From the NCBI GenBank assembly GCA_963921425.1, contig OY992835.1, forward strand, positions 2,790,001-2,854,000: a stretch of 64,000 nt of DNA, in the 5' to 3' direction. The notes under the pieces were generated by a model. It saw only the letters and a program-made list of their open reading frames with translations, was not told the DNA's origin and did not search any database. The position numbers and the translations under genes were made by a program. Shown here one piece after another: positions 47,751 through 59,361 of the stretch (positions are counted from its first letter, which is position 1; each line of letters opens with the position of its first letter). The stretch comes from Dryas octopetala. Its lineage: Eukaryota > Streptophyta > Magnoliopsida > Rosales > Rosaceae.

Positions 47751-48818
47751 ATGGCTAATTTGTTTAGATCACTGTCTCGTAGGTCGGATGGATCTAGATC
47801 CAACGATATCATGAGGATTAAAAATGTTGAAGAAATCGTAATCAGAGATTACGAAAAACAGTTACAAAACTGGAAAATCCCTAAGGTTCCTATTTATGAT
47901 ATTTATAGAAAATGATCCTTCTCTTTTAAAAGTGACTATGTAATTAAAACCTGTGAAAGGACTGTGGCTATTTCTGAAGCCCATGAGAACTTCCAACTTT
48001 TTTCACAAGAGATGTTAAAAGAACATAAAAAAAGAGACTTTAAATACTTACATATTGGATTAGTCCAAGTTGCAGTAAAACCCTTAACCAGAACAGGGTT
48101 AAAAACTTCTGTTTTAATCTGTGTCAGAGATTGCAGGCACAATATCTTCTCGGATTCTCTTTTGGGAGTAGTGGAATCATCATTATGTGATGGACCAGTA
48201 TTTTTCAATTGTTTCCCCAATTTCTCAATCTCACTTGCAGATGAAGGAGCCTTAAAGGCTTTAACTTTGAATCTCCAAACCCAAGGGTTTGATATGATTC
48301 AAGGTTCTCAAAATATGGCTGTTGTTTATAGGGTTTATTATAAAGCTATGAACACTTTGTGTCCAGAAGCACACAACTTAGAAGCCAAAGGTAAGACCAC
48401 TCTCTTTCAAGCTAACCTAGGAAAGGCCAATGTAGTAGTTCCCAAAACTATTATGTGGAATGACATAAATCTTCCTGAGAGATGGACTCTGCAGAACCAG
48501 GTTCCAGCTAAACCTTTGGAAAACCAAGAGGTAGAACAAATCATTGAGCACCAGGATGGAGACGTGGAGATCAGATTCTCTTCCAGTAGATCCACAAGAA
48601 TTGGAAGAGCAAGCACTGGCTCAAGAGGAGAAAGCTCTAGAGCCCAAAGCTCTAGAAGTTCTTTTGTTGCAGAAACAGAACATGATAAAATAATCATGGG
48701 AGGATTAATGCAAACCGACAGCCAAATCAGCCAACCATGGTACAGGGTAGAAACACCCAATACTAAGGCAAGCAGGACTAGACCAGACCAGGTAAGAAGA
48801 CCCCAATCACCAACTTAA
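47751..48818 (+). pseudogene. Viral movement-protein segment, copy 1
   Basis: The plus-strand sequence shows the 30K-superfamily movement-protein core of caulimovirids (KYLHIGLVQVAVKPL, then DGPVFFNCFPNFSISLADEG and YRVYYKAMN), followed by a Ser/Arg-rich C-terminus. Family knowledge: these proteins form tubules through plasmodesmata. It is a fossil. Confidence 0.88.
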
Positions 48819-49765
48819 TTAATTACTAACCTGGGTACCCCTCTTTCTATTTCTGCGGCTTTTTCAACATAAAAGGCTGGACAGCTCCATGGAGAAGTGC
48901 TTCTCCTAATGAGCCCTTTTTCTAAGAGATCCTTAATCTCTGCTTTGCATAATTCTAAGTGGGTGCTATTCATTTGGATGGGCCTGGACTTAGTTGGTAT
49001 TTGGGCTTCCTTAAAGTCTGGTTCATATGGGAGAGATACTTCATGTTTTTTTCTGTTCCAAAAGGCATTTGGCAAGTCAGCACATATTTCTTTTTTAAGG
49101 GTTTCCCTTATTAATTTTACCTGGGCTTGGGCCTGAGAAGTCTTTAAGACTTGTTCTGTATGCCGATGTTGGACTTCTTCTTTTAGAGAGAAAAGAAATC
49201 TCTCTTTCTTTTCTATTTGGTCTTTCATGTTGTTTATGAATTTGACCTGTGGTTCTTGGATGAACCTGAAATGAATGTTAGATCCTAAAGCCGAAGCCAT
49301 TATCCCTTCATTTGTAACCTGCATTGGGTAAAGCATATTTAAAAAAGGAGTTCCTAAAATGCAGTTTTGGGAAAGATCTCTTACCATTAGAAAAGGTGTT
49401 TCAAAACAAATTCCTTGATTGCAGACTGCAGCATTAGAAAGCTTATAATTTATCTTCATCTTTCTACCATTTGCAGCATTTAAGGTTTGTGCAGTTTTTG
49501 TAAAGAATTTGGTTGGAACCATACCTTCCTTTAGACAATTAAGATCTGCTCCAGAGTCTATAAGAGCTTCAGTGGTGAACTCATAAGCTTGACCAATTCT
49601 TATGGTTACTTCAACGAACCATCTTTGGGAGAAGATCATATCTATTTGATTGATCTGATTTAGACCAGTCAGTTCTTCTTCCCTGGGGATATTATTTTTT
49701 TCTCCCCTTTGTATTTCCTCAGCAAAGTCTTCTTCAAGCCCTTGCTCTTCAAATCTTTCTGACAA
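48819..49765 (-). pseudogene. Viral protease and RT-start segment, copy 2
   Basis: This includes DSGAD and continues to RRSTSPWSCPAFYVEKAAEI, the opening of the reverse transcriptase. It meets the movement-protein segment head to head. Confidence 0.88.
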
Positions 49766-49861
49766 CTGTGTCAGTTCTAAAAGATTGACCCTAGATTTAA
49801 GATCTTTTACCTCTCCTTTTATTTCACTAATTTCCTTTTTTAGGTCTGAAATTGAGGGTTC

Positions 49862-51592
49862 CTAAGTTTCCTTATTCTTTGAGATTTCTATCCTATCCAC
49901 AATGTGTTGGAAATTATAGGGTTCTACTGGGGAAGGAAAAGTGCTTTCTTTTCTCTTTTGAGGTTGGGTTTCTTTAACCGTCCCTAGGTATTGCTCTAAG
50001 GCAATTCTTTTCTGGGCTGGGTCTTCTATTTTATCAATGAGATCTAATAAAAAGCTATCTTGGCTAGTTAAAACATTTATCTCAAGATGTCTAACCTTTT
50101 TGCATATACATGATAGTGAAGAGTCATTGCTGCCTGAGCTTGAACTTGACAACCCATCCTCTGTTTCATCCTCTAGACCCAAAATTTCTTCACTGGAAGT
50201 TTCCCCTGAATTTAGGAGAATATTGAAGATTTCTTCTTTTGTATCCTCATTTATTTGGAGTTTATTAATCTTTTCTTTCATTTTACACTCATTTTTGTAG
50301 TGTCCTGTTTTTCCACATTTAAAACAGGTTGGAGGTTTTTTAGACCTGAAATCCCTTGACCCGAAATCCTTCCTTTTTGGAAATCTCTTTCTTTTTAGAA
50401 ACCTACTTTCTCTTGGCTCTTTAATCCTTTCTGTTTTCTGCCTTGAAAATCTTTTGTGTTTATGAAATTTCTTTTTTCTTTTAAAAAGATCTGTGGTTTT
50501 AGTAAACCCAAATTGTTCACAAAAGTCTCCCATTTCCTTTCCTCTAGAAGATTTCTCTTTTTCTAAAAGTCTTTTTAGCTTCATGTCTGTACATAGGGCT
50601 AGGCCTTCTGCACAGATTTCTGAAACTAGATGCCCAAAGGTTAGTTGGTCATAAGGGATGTTTCCCTCATTCCTGGCTTTAAGCCTATTTCTTACCTTTT
50701 CTGCAAACAGAGGAGGAAGGCCAGAAATGAATTTCTCCTTCCAAAACTCCTGATGGCAATCTGACCTGGTATAAACTTTGGCGAGAAAAACATCTTTATA
50801 CCATCTGAATTGGGATAGAGTGGGACACTTTAAATTCATTAGGACTTCTCTAGATCTTTCATGTTGGAGATCAATGGATCCTAAAAAATGTAAAGTTATG
50901 GTATAAGCAAGAGTATTTACCCCGTCTTCTGCGTCTCCTTCTATTTCTCTTCCTTGCTCGATCTTTACTATTCTTTTAGAGGCAAACAAAATTTCATTTT
51001 TTGTTTGTTCTGGTAGGAAATCCCACCATCCTCTTAGTTGTCCTGAGAAACCTGTTACAATGGCTGAAGCCACTTGACTTTCACTATTTCCTGCAGCTCT
51101 ACCAACAGTAGCATACATTAGCATTTGTCTTATAACATCGATTACCTGATATTCTGTTCTTCCATCGATGTTCCATTCAACAATAGATCCGGCATCGAAT
51201 CTAGCAGTGTCAAAATGGAAATTCTCTTCAAATCCCATATCTACTGGTGTTGGTCTATGATAATAATTTCTGCTTGGGGCCATAGGGATTGGATTTCTCT
51301 TAAAATTTATTTTGTTTAATTGAGCAGGATCACTTTCTGTATGTCCTACGAAGACTCCTTCTAAATCTTCTTCACTTCCTTCCTCTTCTTCTTTAGAGAG
51401 GACATTTACTACAGGGCTCTTTGATCCATCTGCTTTAGATGAAGTATCTTTTTTAATATCTAATCTAGCCAGTCTATTAAGTATCTCATCCATCACATCC
51501 TTTTGTTGATTAGAGGTAATTGGAGCTTTTAGCTTATAATTTTCTAAAGCTGGTGGTGGCCTAAACATGACCTCTTGACTTGTTTTATACAT
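49862..51592 (-). pseudogene. Viral coat-protein segment, copy 2
   Basis: At the protein level identical to the copy at 45740-47470, displaced by 4122 bp. Confidence 0.92.
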
Positions 51593-51644
51593 ACTTTCTA
51601 TTCCTGTTTACAAGTTAAAAAGGGATTAAATCTTGGGTTGAAAA

Positions 51645-51662
51645 TGGTATCAGAGCCAAGTT
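51645..51662 (+). promoter_or_regulatory. Viral primer-binding site, copy 2
   Basis: Same tRNA-Met-complementary sequence as at 47523, one tandem unit further on. Confidence 0.9.
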
Positions 51663-51872
51663 GTTGTTAATCATAGTCCCTGTGACATCGGAGTGGTCCT
51701 AATCCACCGATTACAAACATTGATCGACAACAATTAGCTGTTTTCTTAGTTTGTTTAAATTTACAAACTTTTGGGGGGGGGGGGTGGAGTCCGTGTTAGC
51801 CGAGGATAGGCGTTGAGGACGTTTGACACCGTTGAGAACTTCGAAAGTTTTTAAATTTTTCATTCTGTTTTA

Positions 51873-52940
51873 ATGGCTAATTTGTTTAGATCACTGTCTC
51901 GTAGGTCGGATGGATCTAGATCCAACGATATCATGAGGATTAAAAATGTTGAAGAAATCGTAATCAGAGATTACGAAAAACAGTTACAAAACTGGAAAAT
52001 CCCTAAGGTTCCTATTTATGATATTTATAGAAAATGATCCTTCTCTTTTAAAAGTGACTATGTAATTAAAACCTGTGAAAGGACTGTGGCTATTTCTGAA
52101 GCCCATGAGAACTTCCAACTTTTTTCACAAGAGATGTTAAAAGAACATAAAAAAAGAGACTTTAAATACTTACATATTGGATTAGTCCAAGTTGCAGTAA
52201 AACCCTTAACCAGAACAGGGTTAAAAACTTCTGTTTTAATCTGTGTCAGAGATTGCAGGCACAATATCTTCTCGGATTCTCTTTTGGGAGTAGTGGAATC
52301 ATCATTATGTGATGGACCAGTATTTTTCAATTGTTTCCCCAATTTCTCAATCTCACTTGCAGATGAAGGAGCCTTAAAGGCTTTAACTTTGAATCTCCAA
52401 ACCCAAGGGTTTGATATGATTCAAGGTTCTCAAAATATGGCTGTTGTTTATAGGGTTTATTATAAAGCTATGAACACTTTGTGTCCAGAAGCACACAACT
52501 TAGAAGCCAAAGGTAAGACCACTCTCTTTCAAGCTAACCTAGGAAAGGCCAATGTAGTAGTTCCCAAAACTATTATGTGGAATGACATAAATCTTCCTGA
52601 GAGATGGACTCTGCAGAACCAGGTTCCAGCTAAACCTTTGGAAAACCAAGAGGTAGAACAAATCATTGAGCACCAGGATGGAGACGTGGAGATCAGATTC
52701 TCTTCCAGTAGATCCACAAGAATTGGAAGAGCAAGCACTGGCTCAAGAGGAGAAAGCTCTAGAGCCCAAAGCTCTAGAAGTTCTTTTGTTGCAGAAACAG
52801 AACATGATAAAATAATCATGGGAGGATTAATGCAAACCGACAGCCAAATCAGCCAACCATGGTACAGGGTAGAAACACCCAATACTAAGGCAAGCAGGAC
52901 TAGACCAGACCAGGTAAGAAGACCCCAATCACCAACTTAA
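51873..52940 (+). pseudogene. Viral movement-protein segment, copy 2
   Basis: Same as 47751-48818, one tandem unit further on. Confidence 0.88.
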
Positions 52941-54355
52941 TTAATTACTAACCTGGGTACCCCTCTTTCTATTTCTGCGGCTTTTTCAACATAAAAGGCT
53001 GGACAGCTCCATGGAGAAGTGCTTCTCCTAATGAGCCCTTTTTCTAAGAGATCCTTAATCTCTGCTTTGCATAATTCTAAGTGGGTGCTATTCATTTGGA
53101 TGGGCCTGGACTTAGTTGGTATTTGGGCTTCCTTAAAGTCTGGTTCATATGGGAGAGATACTTCATGTTTTTTTCTGTTCCAAAAGGCATTTGGCAAGTC
53201 AGCACATATTTCTTTTTTAAGGGTTTCCCTTATTAATTTTACCTGGGCTTGGGCCTGAGAAGTCTTTAAGACTTGTTCTGTATGCCGATGTTGGACTTCT
53301 TCTTTTAGAGAGAAAAGAAATCTCTCTTTCTTTTCTATTTGGTCTTTCATGTTGTTTATGAATTTGACCTGTGGTTCTTGGATGAACCTGAAATGAATGT
53401 TAGATCCTAAAGCCGAAGCCATTATCCCTTCATTTGTAACCTGCATTGGGTAAAGCATATTTAAAAAAGGAGTTCCTAAAATGCAGTTTTGGGAAAGATC
53501 TCTTACCATTAGAAAAGGTGTTTCAAAACAAATTCCTTGATTGCAGACTGCAGCATTAGAAAGCTTATAATTTATCTTCATCTTTCTACCATTTGCAGCA
53601 TTTAAGGTTTGTGCAGTTTTTGTAAAGAATTTGGTTGGAACCATACCTTCCTTTAGACAATTAAGATCTGCTCCAGAGTCTATAAGAGCTTCAGTGGTGA
53701 ACTCATAAGCTTGACCAATTCTTATGGTTACTTCAACGAACCATCTTTGGGAGAAGATCATATCTATTTGATTGATCTGATTTAGACCAGTCAGTTCTTC
53801 TTCCCTGGGGATATTATTTTTTTCTCCCCTTTGTATTTCCTCAGCAAAGTCTTCTTCAAGCCCTTGCTCTTCAAATCTTTCTGACAACTGTGTCAGTTCT
53901 AAAAGATTGACCCTAGATTTAAGATCTTTTACCTCTCTTTTTATTTCACTAATTTTCTTAGCTGACACAACCAACCCTGCATCTGTTGTTATCTTTTGAA
54001 AAGTTTTAAGATGCTTAACATGCTGTTCAAAGGAATTTGAATAGACCAAGACATCATCAATATAAACAATGGTGAATGAGGAATAAGGGTTAAAAATTTC
54101 ATTCATGATGTTTTGGAATTCAGAAGGGGCATTTTTTAACCCAAATGGCATAAAATTCCATTCGTAATGCCCGAAAGGAACAGTGAAGGCAGTTTTATAC
54201 CTTTTGTTCTTTGATTTGTATCTGCCAATAACCTGACTTCATGTCAAATTTTGAGAATATGGTGGCTTTACATAACCTATTCAATAAATCCTTTTTATTA
54301 GGTATTGGATACCTAATCCATCTAAGGGCCTTATTTAAGGGTTTGTAATTTTAAC
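52941..54355 (-). pseudogene. Viral protease and reverse-transcriptase segments, copy 3
   Basis: The minus strand carries a third protease copy (DSGAD) and, from about 53960 upward, a reverse-transcriptase block with VPFGHYEWNVMPFGLKNAP and the catalytic YIDDVLVYS. The two blocks are not in viral genome order. Fossil. Confidence 0.85.
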
Positions 54356-54570
54356 GTAATTAACTTGTAAACAGGAATAGAAAATATGTATAAAACAAAC
54401 AAACAGATTACAATGAACTGGAAAATACAGATGTAAAATGCAAGGAAAGCAAACATTACAACTTACAAGTCCATTTGGAACAGGAGACCTCCAAATTGGT
54501 AGTTGCAAAGGAACTCTAAAACTTAAACTTAAACTTCACACAAACACTCGGAAAAGAAAGAGGTCGAGTT
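54356..54570 (-). other. Viral intergenic or leader-like sequence
   Basis: The motif ACTTGTAAACAGGAATAGAA followed by TATGTATAAAAC recurs in inverted orientation at the leader border near 47460-47490, so this is viral non-coding sequence; TGTATAAAAC could be a TATA region. No frame. Confidence 0.5.
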
Positions 54571-55765
54571 CCTAACTCTGATCTCTAAAAACTAGAATCT
54601 TAAACACACTTAAAGCTTCAAACTTGTGATACCTAGAAGAGAGAAGGGGTCCTCCTTTTATAGAGGGGAAAGGAGATTCCTTCTTATCTGTAGGGCGTAC
54701 CAAGAAAAAGTGGAAGCCAGCTGGAGGAGGAATAGTAACTCGCACTAAGGTGAACAGTGCAACTTTAAGGAAAGTGGCCGACACCTTATCTGTAAAGATT
54801 GGGAAAGATTCCCTCACAGTCGTCTTCATTATTGAGGTGAGTGGGGTCATCATCTTCCTGTTCGGAAGTGGACATTTTGTCTACTTCGTCCAGGGCATCA
54901 AGGAGATGCTGCTTGATGTCTTCTTGGGACAGAGAAGGATCAGCTGATTTAGCTGCTTTAATTTGTGAGATAAGTCCTTTAAGAACAGGAGTGGACTCCT
55001 TTTGAATATGAGAGGAGGAGGCTTCTTTGACCCCTACAATGATTTCAGTGACTGATTTTATTTTGAATCTGGGGAAGACCAGATGAAGAGTTTGATATTT
55101 GTCCCACCATTTTATAAATAATTGCCTTTTGTCCCTAATTTGGAAATTGAAAAACCAGGAGTGTGAGAAAATATCATTTTGCAAGCATAAAGCATTTTCC
55201 CAGGCATGCTGGTAATCAAAATAACTGAAATAATTTGGATAAATCTTGGGGTTTCTAAAACGTCTTTTAGACATTGGGTTGGGACCCCAATCTTCCTGAT
55301 TCAATATCTTTAAGATATATAATTGAGAAAATCCAATAACCCTTTTAGAGTCACTTCTGTAGTTATGAGTTATTTTAACCGATCCAGTTTCTATTAGAAT
55401 TGCTTCATAGAAAAACTGGTTTTTTCCCTCAAATTTAGGGTGTAGATGTCCTATTAAATATAACCTCGCTACTTCAGCTGGGTTTCTTTCTGTGTGAACA
55501 TCTTCAATGGGTCCAAGAGGGATTTCCATCGAAGGAATGTAAGGAGACCTTTTAGGTTCCTCTAGCTGCATTTGTTGCTTATTTTTTCCCTCCATGGGAC
55601 CTTTTAGGTCCCTTGTCAGTTTCTGATTCAGTCTGTTGGCCCTGCATATTCCTCCCCTGCAAGAATTCTCTAGTTAAAAAATCAGGGAGAGCATTGTCTT
55701 TTCCTTTGATATATTCAATATGGAAATCAAAAGCAAAGAGAATATCCCTCAAACCAAACAAAAAA
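54571..55765 (-). pseudogene. Viral RNase H end and an unassigned viral frame
   Basis: 55579-55761 encodes FHIEYIKGKDNALPDFLTRE, the C-terminal end of caulimovirid RNase H. It is followed on the same strand by a separate frame, 54786-55595 (269 codons), containing FEGKNQFFYEAILIETGSVK, FSYFDYQHAWENALCLQNDI and an acidic C-terminal part. Position after RNase H suggests the downstream frame of florendovirus-like genomes (ORF2), whose function is unknown. I do not recognise a domain. Confidence 0.7.
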
Positions 55766-55919
55766 GGCTATATGTCTCCTGAATCTGGTTATATTGGCAT
55801 TAAAAGCTCTATGGAGTATTTCCTTTTTTCTTTCATCAAAAGCCTTCTCAAACCATTCCCTTTTCTCTTTGTTTTTCTTACTCATACAATACAGGCAGGT
55901 AGTAAATACTTTAGAAAGC
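55766..55919. other. Short viral-like segment at an orientation change
   Basis: The minus strand encodes a Lys/Arg/Glu-rich stretch including KREWFEKAFDERKKEI that is plausibly viral; it lies where orientation switches between the flanking segments. Confidence 0.4.
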
Positions 55920-58900
55920 CCTTTTAAAAATTACCTGACTAAAAAAGGAAAAACAGTTAGGTCAATACATCCACCAATGGAAACCATAGAGATAAAAGGA
56001 GGATTAGCTGCTCCTTTTAAAAGTGACGCTCTATCCAGAATAGACAAAGTCACTACAGAACATATTGGAGATGTTCTCTCTCAGGGAAACTATACCAACC
56101 TCTATCTCCAATCATTAGGAGCCCAAACCTCAAGGATCGAGGATTCCATAAATAATATTTGCCCTAAACAAACAAAAAATGAAGTCTCTACTTCTTCTAA
56201 GACTGTAAGTCAATAGGTCATGTTTAGGCCACCACCAGCTTTAGAAAATTATAAGCTAAAAGCTCCAATTACCTCTAATCATCAAAAGGATGTGATGGAT
56301 GAGATACTTAATAGACTGGCTAGATTAGATATTAAAAAAGATACTTCATCTAAAGCAGATGGATCAAAGAGCCCTGTAGTAAATGTCATCTCTAAAGAAG
56401 AAGATTTAGAAGGAGTCTTCCTAGGACATACAGAAAGTGATCCTGCTCAATTAAACAAAATAAATTTTAAGAGAAATCCAATCCCTATGGCCCCAAGCAG
56501 AAATTATTATCATAGACCAACACCAGTAGATATGGGATTTGAAGAGAATTTCCATTTTGACACTGCTAGATTCGATGCCGGATCTATTGTTGAATGGAAC
56601 ATCGATGGAAGAACAGAATATCAGGTAATCGATGTTATAAGACAAATGCTAATGTATGCTACTGTTGGTAGAGCTGCAGGAAATAGTGAAAGTCAAGTGG
56701 CTTCAGCCATTGTAACAGGTTTCTCAAGACAATTAAGAGGATGGTGGGATTTCCTACCAGAACAAACAAAAAATGAAATTTTGTTTCCCTCTAAAAGAAT
56801 AGTAAAGATCGAGCAAGGAAGAGAAATAGAAGGAGACGCAGAAGACGGGGTAAATACTCTTGCTTATACCATAACTTTACATTTTTTAGGATCCATTGAT
56901 CTCCAACATGAAAGATCTAGAGAAGTCCTAATGAATTTAAAGTGTCCCACTCTATCCCAATTCAGATAGTATAAAGATGTTTTTCTCGCCAAAGTTTATA
57001 CCAGGTCAGATTGCCATCAAGAGTTTTGGAAGGAGAAATTCATTTCTGGCCTTCCTCCTCTGTTTGCAGAAAAGGTAAGAAATAGGCTTAAAGCCAGGAA
57101 TGGGGGAAACATCCCTTATGACCAACTAACCTTTGGGCATCTAGTTTCAAAAATCTGTGCAGAAGGCCTAGCCCTATGTACAGACATGAAGCTAAAAAGA
57201 CTTTTAGAAAAAGAGAAATCTTCTAGAGGAAAGGAAATGGGAGACTTTTGTGAACAATTTGGGTTTACTAAAACCACAGATCTTTTTAAAAGAAAAAAGA
57301 AATTTCGTAAACACAAAAGATTTTCAAGGCAGAAAACAGAAAGGATAGAGCCAAGAGAAAGTAGGTTTCTAAAAAGAAAGAGATTTCCAAAAAGGAAGGA
57401 TTTCGGGTCAAGGGATTTCAGGTCTAAAAAACCTCCAACCTGTTTTAAATGTGGAAAAACAGGACACTACAAAAATGAGTGTAAAATGAAAGAAAAGATT
57501 AATAAACTCCAAATAAATGAGGATACAAAAGAAGAAATCTTCAATATTCTCCTAAATTCAGGGGAAACTTCCAGTGAAGAAATTTTGGGTCTAGAGGATG
57601 AAACAGAGGATGGGTTGTCAAGTTCAAGCTCAGGCAGCAATGACTCTTCACTATCATGTATATGCAAAAAGGTTAGACATCTTGAGATAAATGTTTTAAC
57701 TAGCCAAGATAGCTTTTTATTAGATCTTATTGATAAAATAGAAGACCCAGCCCAGAAAAGAATTGTCTTAGAGCAATACCTAGGGACGGTTAAAGAAACC
57801 CAACCTCAAAAGAGAAAAGAAAGCACTTTTCCTTCCCCAGTAGAACCCTATAATTTCCAACACATTGTGGATAGGATAGAAATCTCAAAGAATAAGGAAA
57901 CTCAGGAACCCTCAATTTCAGACCTAAAAAAAGAAATTAGTGAAATAAAAGGAGAGGTAAAAGATCTTAAATCTAGGGTCAATCTTTTAGAACTGACACA
58001 GTTGTCAGAAAGATTTGAAGAGCAAGGGCTTGAAGAAGAATTTGCTGAGGAAATACAAAGGGGAGAAAAAAATAATATCCCCAGGGAAGAAGAACTGACT
58101 GGTCTAAATCAGATCAATCAAATAGATATGATTTTCTCCCAAAGATGGTTCGTTGAAGTAACCATAAGAATTGGTCAAGCTTATGAGTTCACCACTGAAG
58201 CTCTTATGGACTCTGGAGCAGATCTTAATTGTCTAAAGGAAGGTATGGTTCCAACCAAATTCTTTACAAAAACTGCACAAACCTTAAATGCTGCAAATGG
58301 TAGAAAGATGAAGATAAATTATAAGCTTTCTAATGCTGCAGTCTGCAATCAAGGAATTTGTTTTGAAACACCTTTTCTAATGGTAAGAGATCTTTCCCAA
58401 AACTGCATTTTAAGAACTCCTTTTTTAAATATGCTTTACCCAATGCAGGTTACAAATGAAGGGATAATGGCTTCGGCTTTAGGATCTAACATTCATTTCA
58501 GGTTCATCCAAGAACCACAGGTCAAATTCATAAACAACATGAAAGACCAAATAGAAAAGAAAGAGAGATTTCTTTTCTCTCTAAAAGAAGAAGTCCAACA
58601 TCGGCATACAGAACAAGTCTTAAAGACTTCTCAAGCCCAAGCCCAGGTAAAATTAATAAGGGAAACCCTTAAAAAAGAAATATGTGCTGACTTGCCAAAT
58701 GCCTTTTGGAACAGAAAAAAACATGAAGTATCTCTCCCATATGAACCAGACTTTAAGGAAGCCCAAATACCAACTAAGTCCAGGCCCATCCAAATGAATA
58801 GCACCCACTTAGAATTATGCAAAGCAGAGATTAAGGATCTCTTAGAAAAAGGGCTCATTAGGAGAAGCACTTCTCCATGGAGCTGTCCAGCCTTCTATGT

Positions 58901-59361
58901 TGAAAAAGCCGCAGAAATAGAAAGAGGGGTACCCAGGTTTGTATTTAATTACAAACCCTTAAATAAGGCCCTTAGATGGATTATGTATCCAATACCTAAT
59001 AAAAAGGATTTATTGAATAGGTTATGTAAAGCCACCATATTCTCAAAATTTGACATGAAGTCAGGTTATTGGCAGATACAAATCAAAGAACAAGAAAGGT
59101 ATAAAACTGCCTTCACTGTTCCTTTCGGGCATTACGAATGGAATGTTATGCCATTTGGGTTAAAAAATGCCCCTTTTGAATTCCAAAACATCATGAATGA
59201 AATTTTTAACCCTTATTCCTCATTCACCATTGTTTATATTGATGATGTCTTGGTCTATTCAAATTCCTTTGAACAGCATGTTAAGCATCTTAAAACTTTT
59301 CAAAAGATAACAACAGATGCAGGGTTGGTTGTGTCAGCTAAGAAAATGGAAGTCTTCCAAA
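55920..59361 (+). pseudogene. Viral polyprotein region: linker, coat protein, protease, RT (plus orientation)
   Basis: This is the longest collinear viral stretch. It has the linker before the coat protein (METIEIKGGLAAPFK), the coat protein with zinc knuckle (about 56220-57900), protease DSGAD near 58210, and reverse transcriptase with KFDMKSGYWQIQI and YIDDVLVYS near 59240. It is the inverted counterpart of the minus-strand coat-protein and protease copies. It ends at the border with host block A copy 2. It is a fossil with a few breaks. Confidence 0.9.

Larger units (their letters stand above)
44930..53955. repeat. 4122-bp tandem repeat of viral sequence, about 2.2 copies
   Basis: Every landmark recurs at an offset of 4122 bp: coat protein 45740-47470 and 49862-51592, primer site 47523 and 51645, movement protein 47751 and 51873. 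The third unit is partial. Differences are very few. Each unit contains head-to-head segments (protease/coat protein on minus, leader/movement protein on plus) and a poly(G) run of about 11 bases near 47651 and 51773. Confidence 0.95.
44862..59361. mobile_element. Endogenous pararetrovirus array (Caulimoviridae), rearranged
   Basis: About 14.5 kb of viral sequence of the Petuvirus/Florendovirus type is present, to judge by the movement protein and coat-protein style. Parts seen are leader with tRNA-Met primer site, movement protein, coat protein with zinc knuckle, aspartic protease, reverse transcriptase, RNase H end and an extra unassigned frame. They occur in both orientations and several times. 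The array is broken and scrambled, with roughly six to ten structural joins, and no complete viral genome in one orientation is visible. Near identity between copies indicates recent duplication. Such elements integrate passively by end joining rather than with an integrase. Confidence 0.95.

Noticed and set aside
48407-48760. Minus-strand open frame over the movement-protein segment (and its copy at 52529)
   Set aside because: It is antisense to a recognisable 30K-type movement protein and repeated only because the whole unit is repeated.
44930-53955. CRISPR-like or satellite array
   Set aside because: The units are 4122 bp and consist of viral coding segments; there are no short repeats with unique spacers, and the genome is a plant's.
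54750-54947. 65-codon plus-strand open frame
   Set aside because: It is antisense to the longer viral frame at 54786-55595 and has no recognisable similarity.
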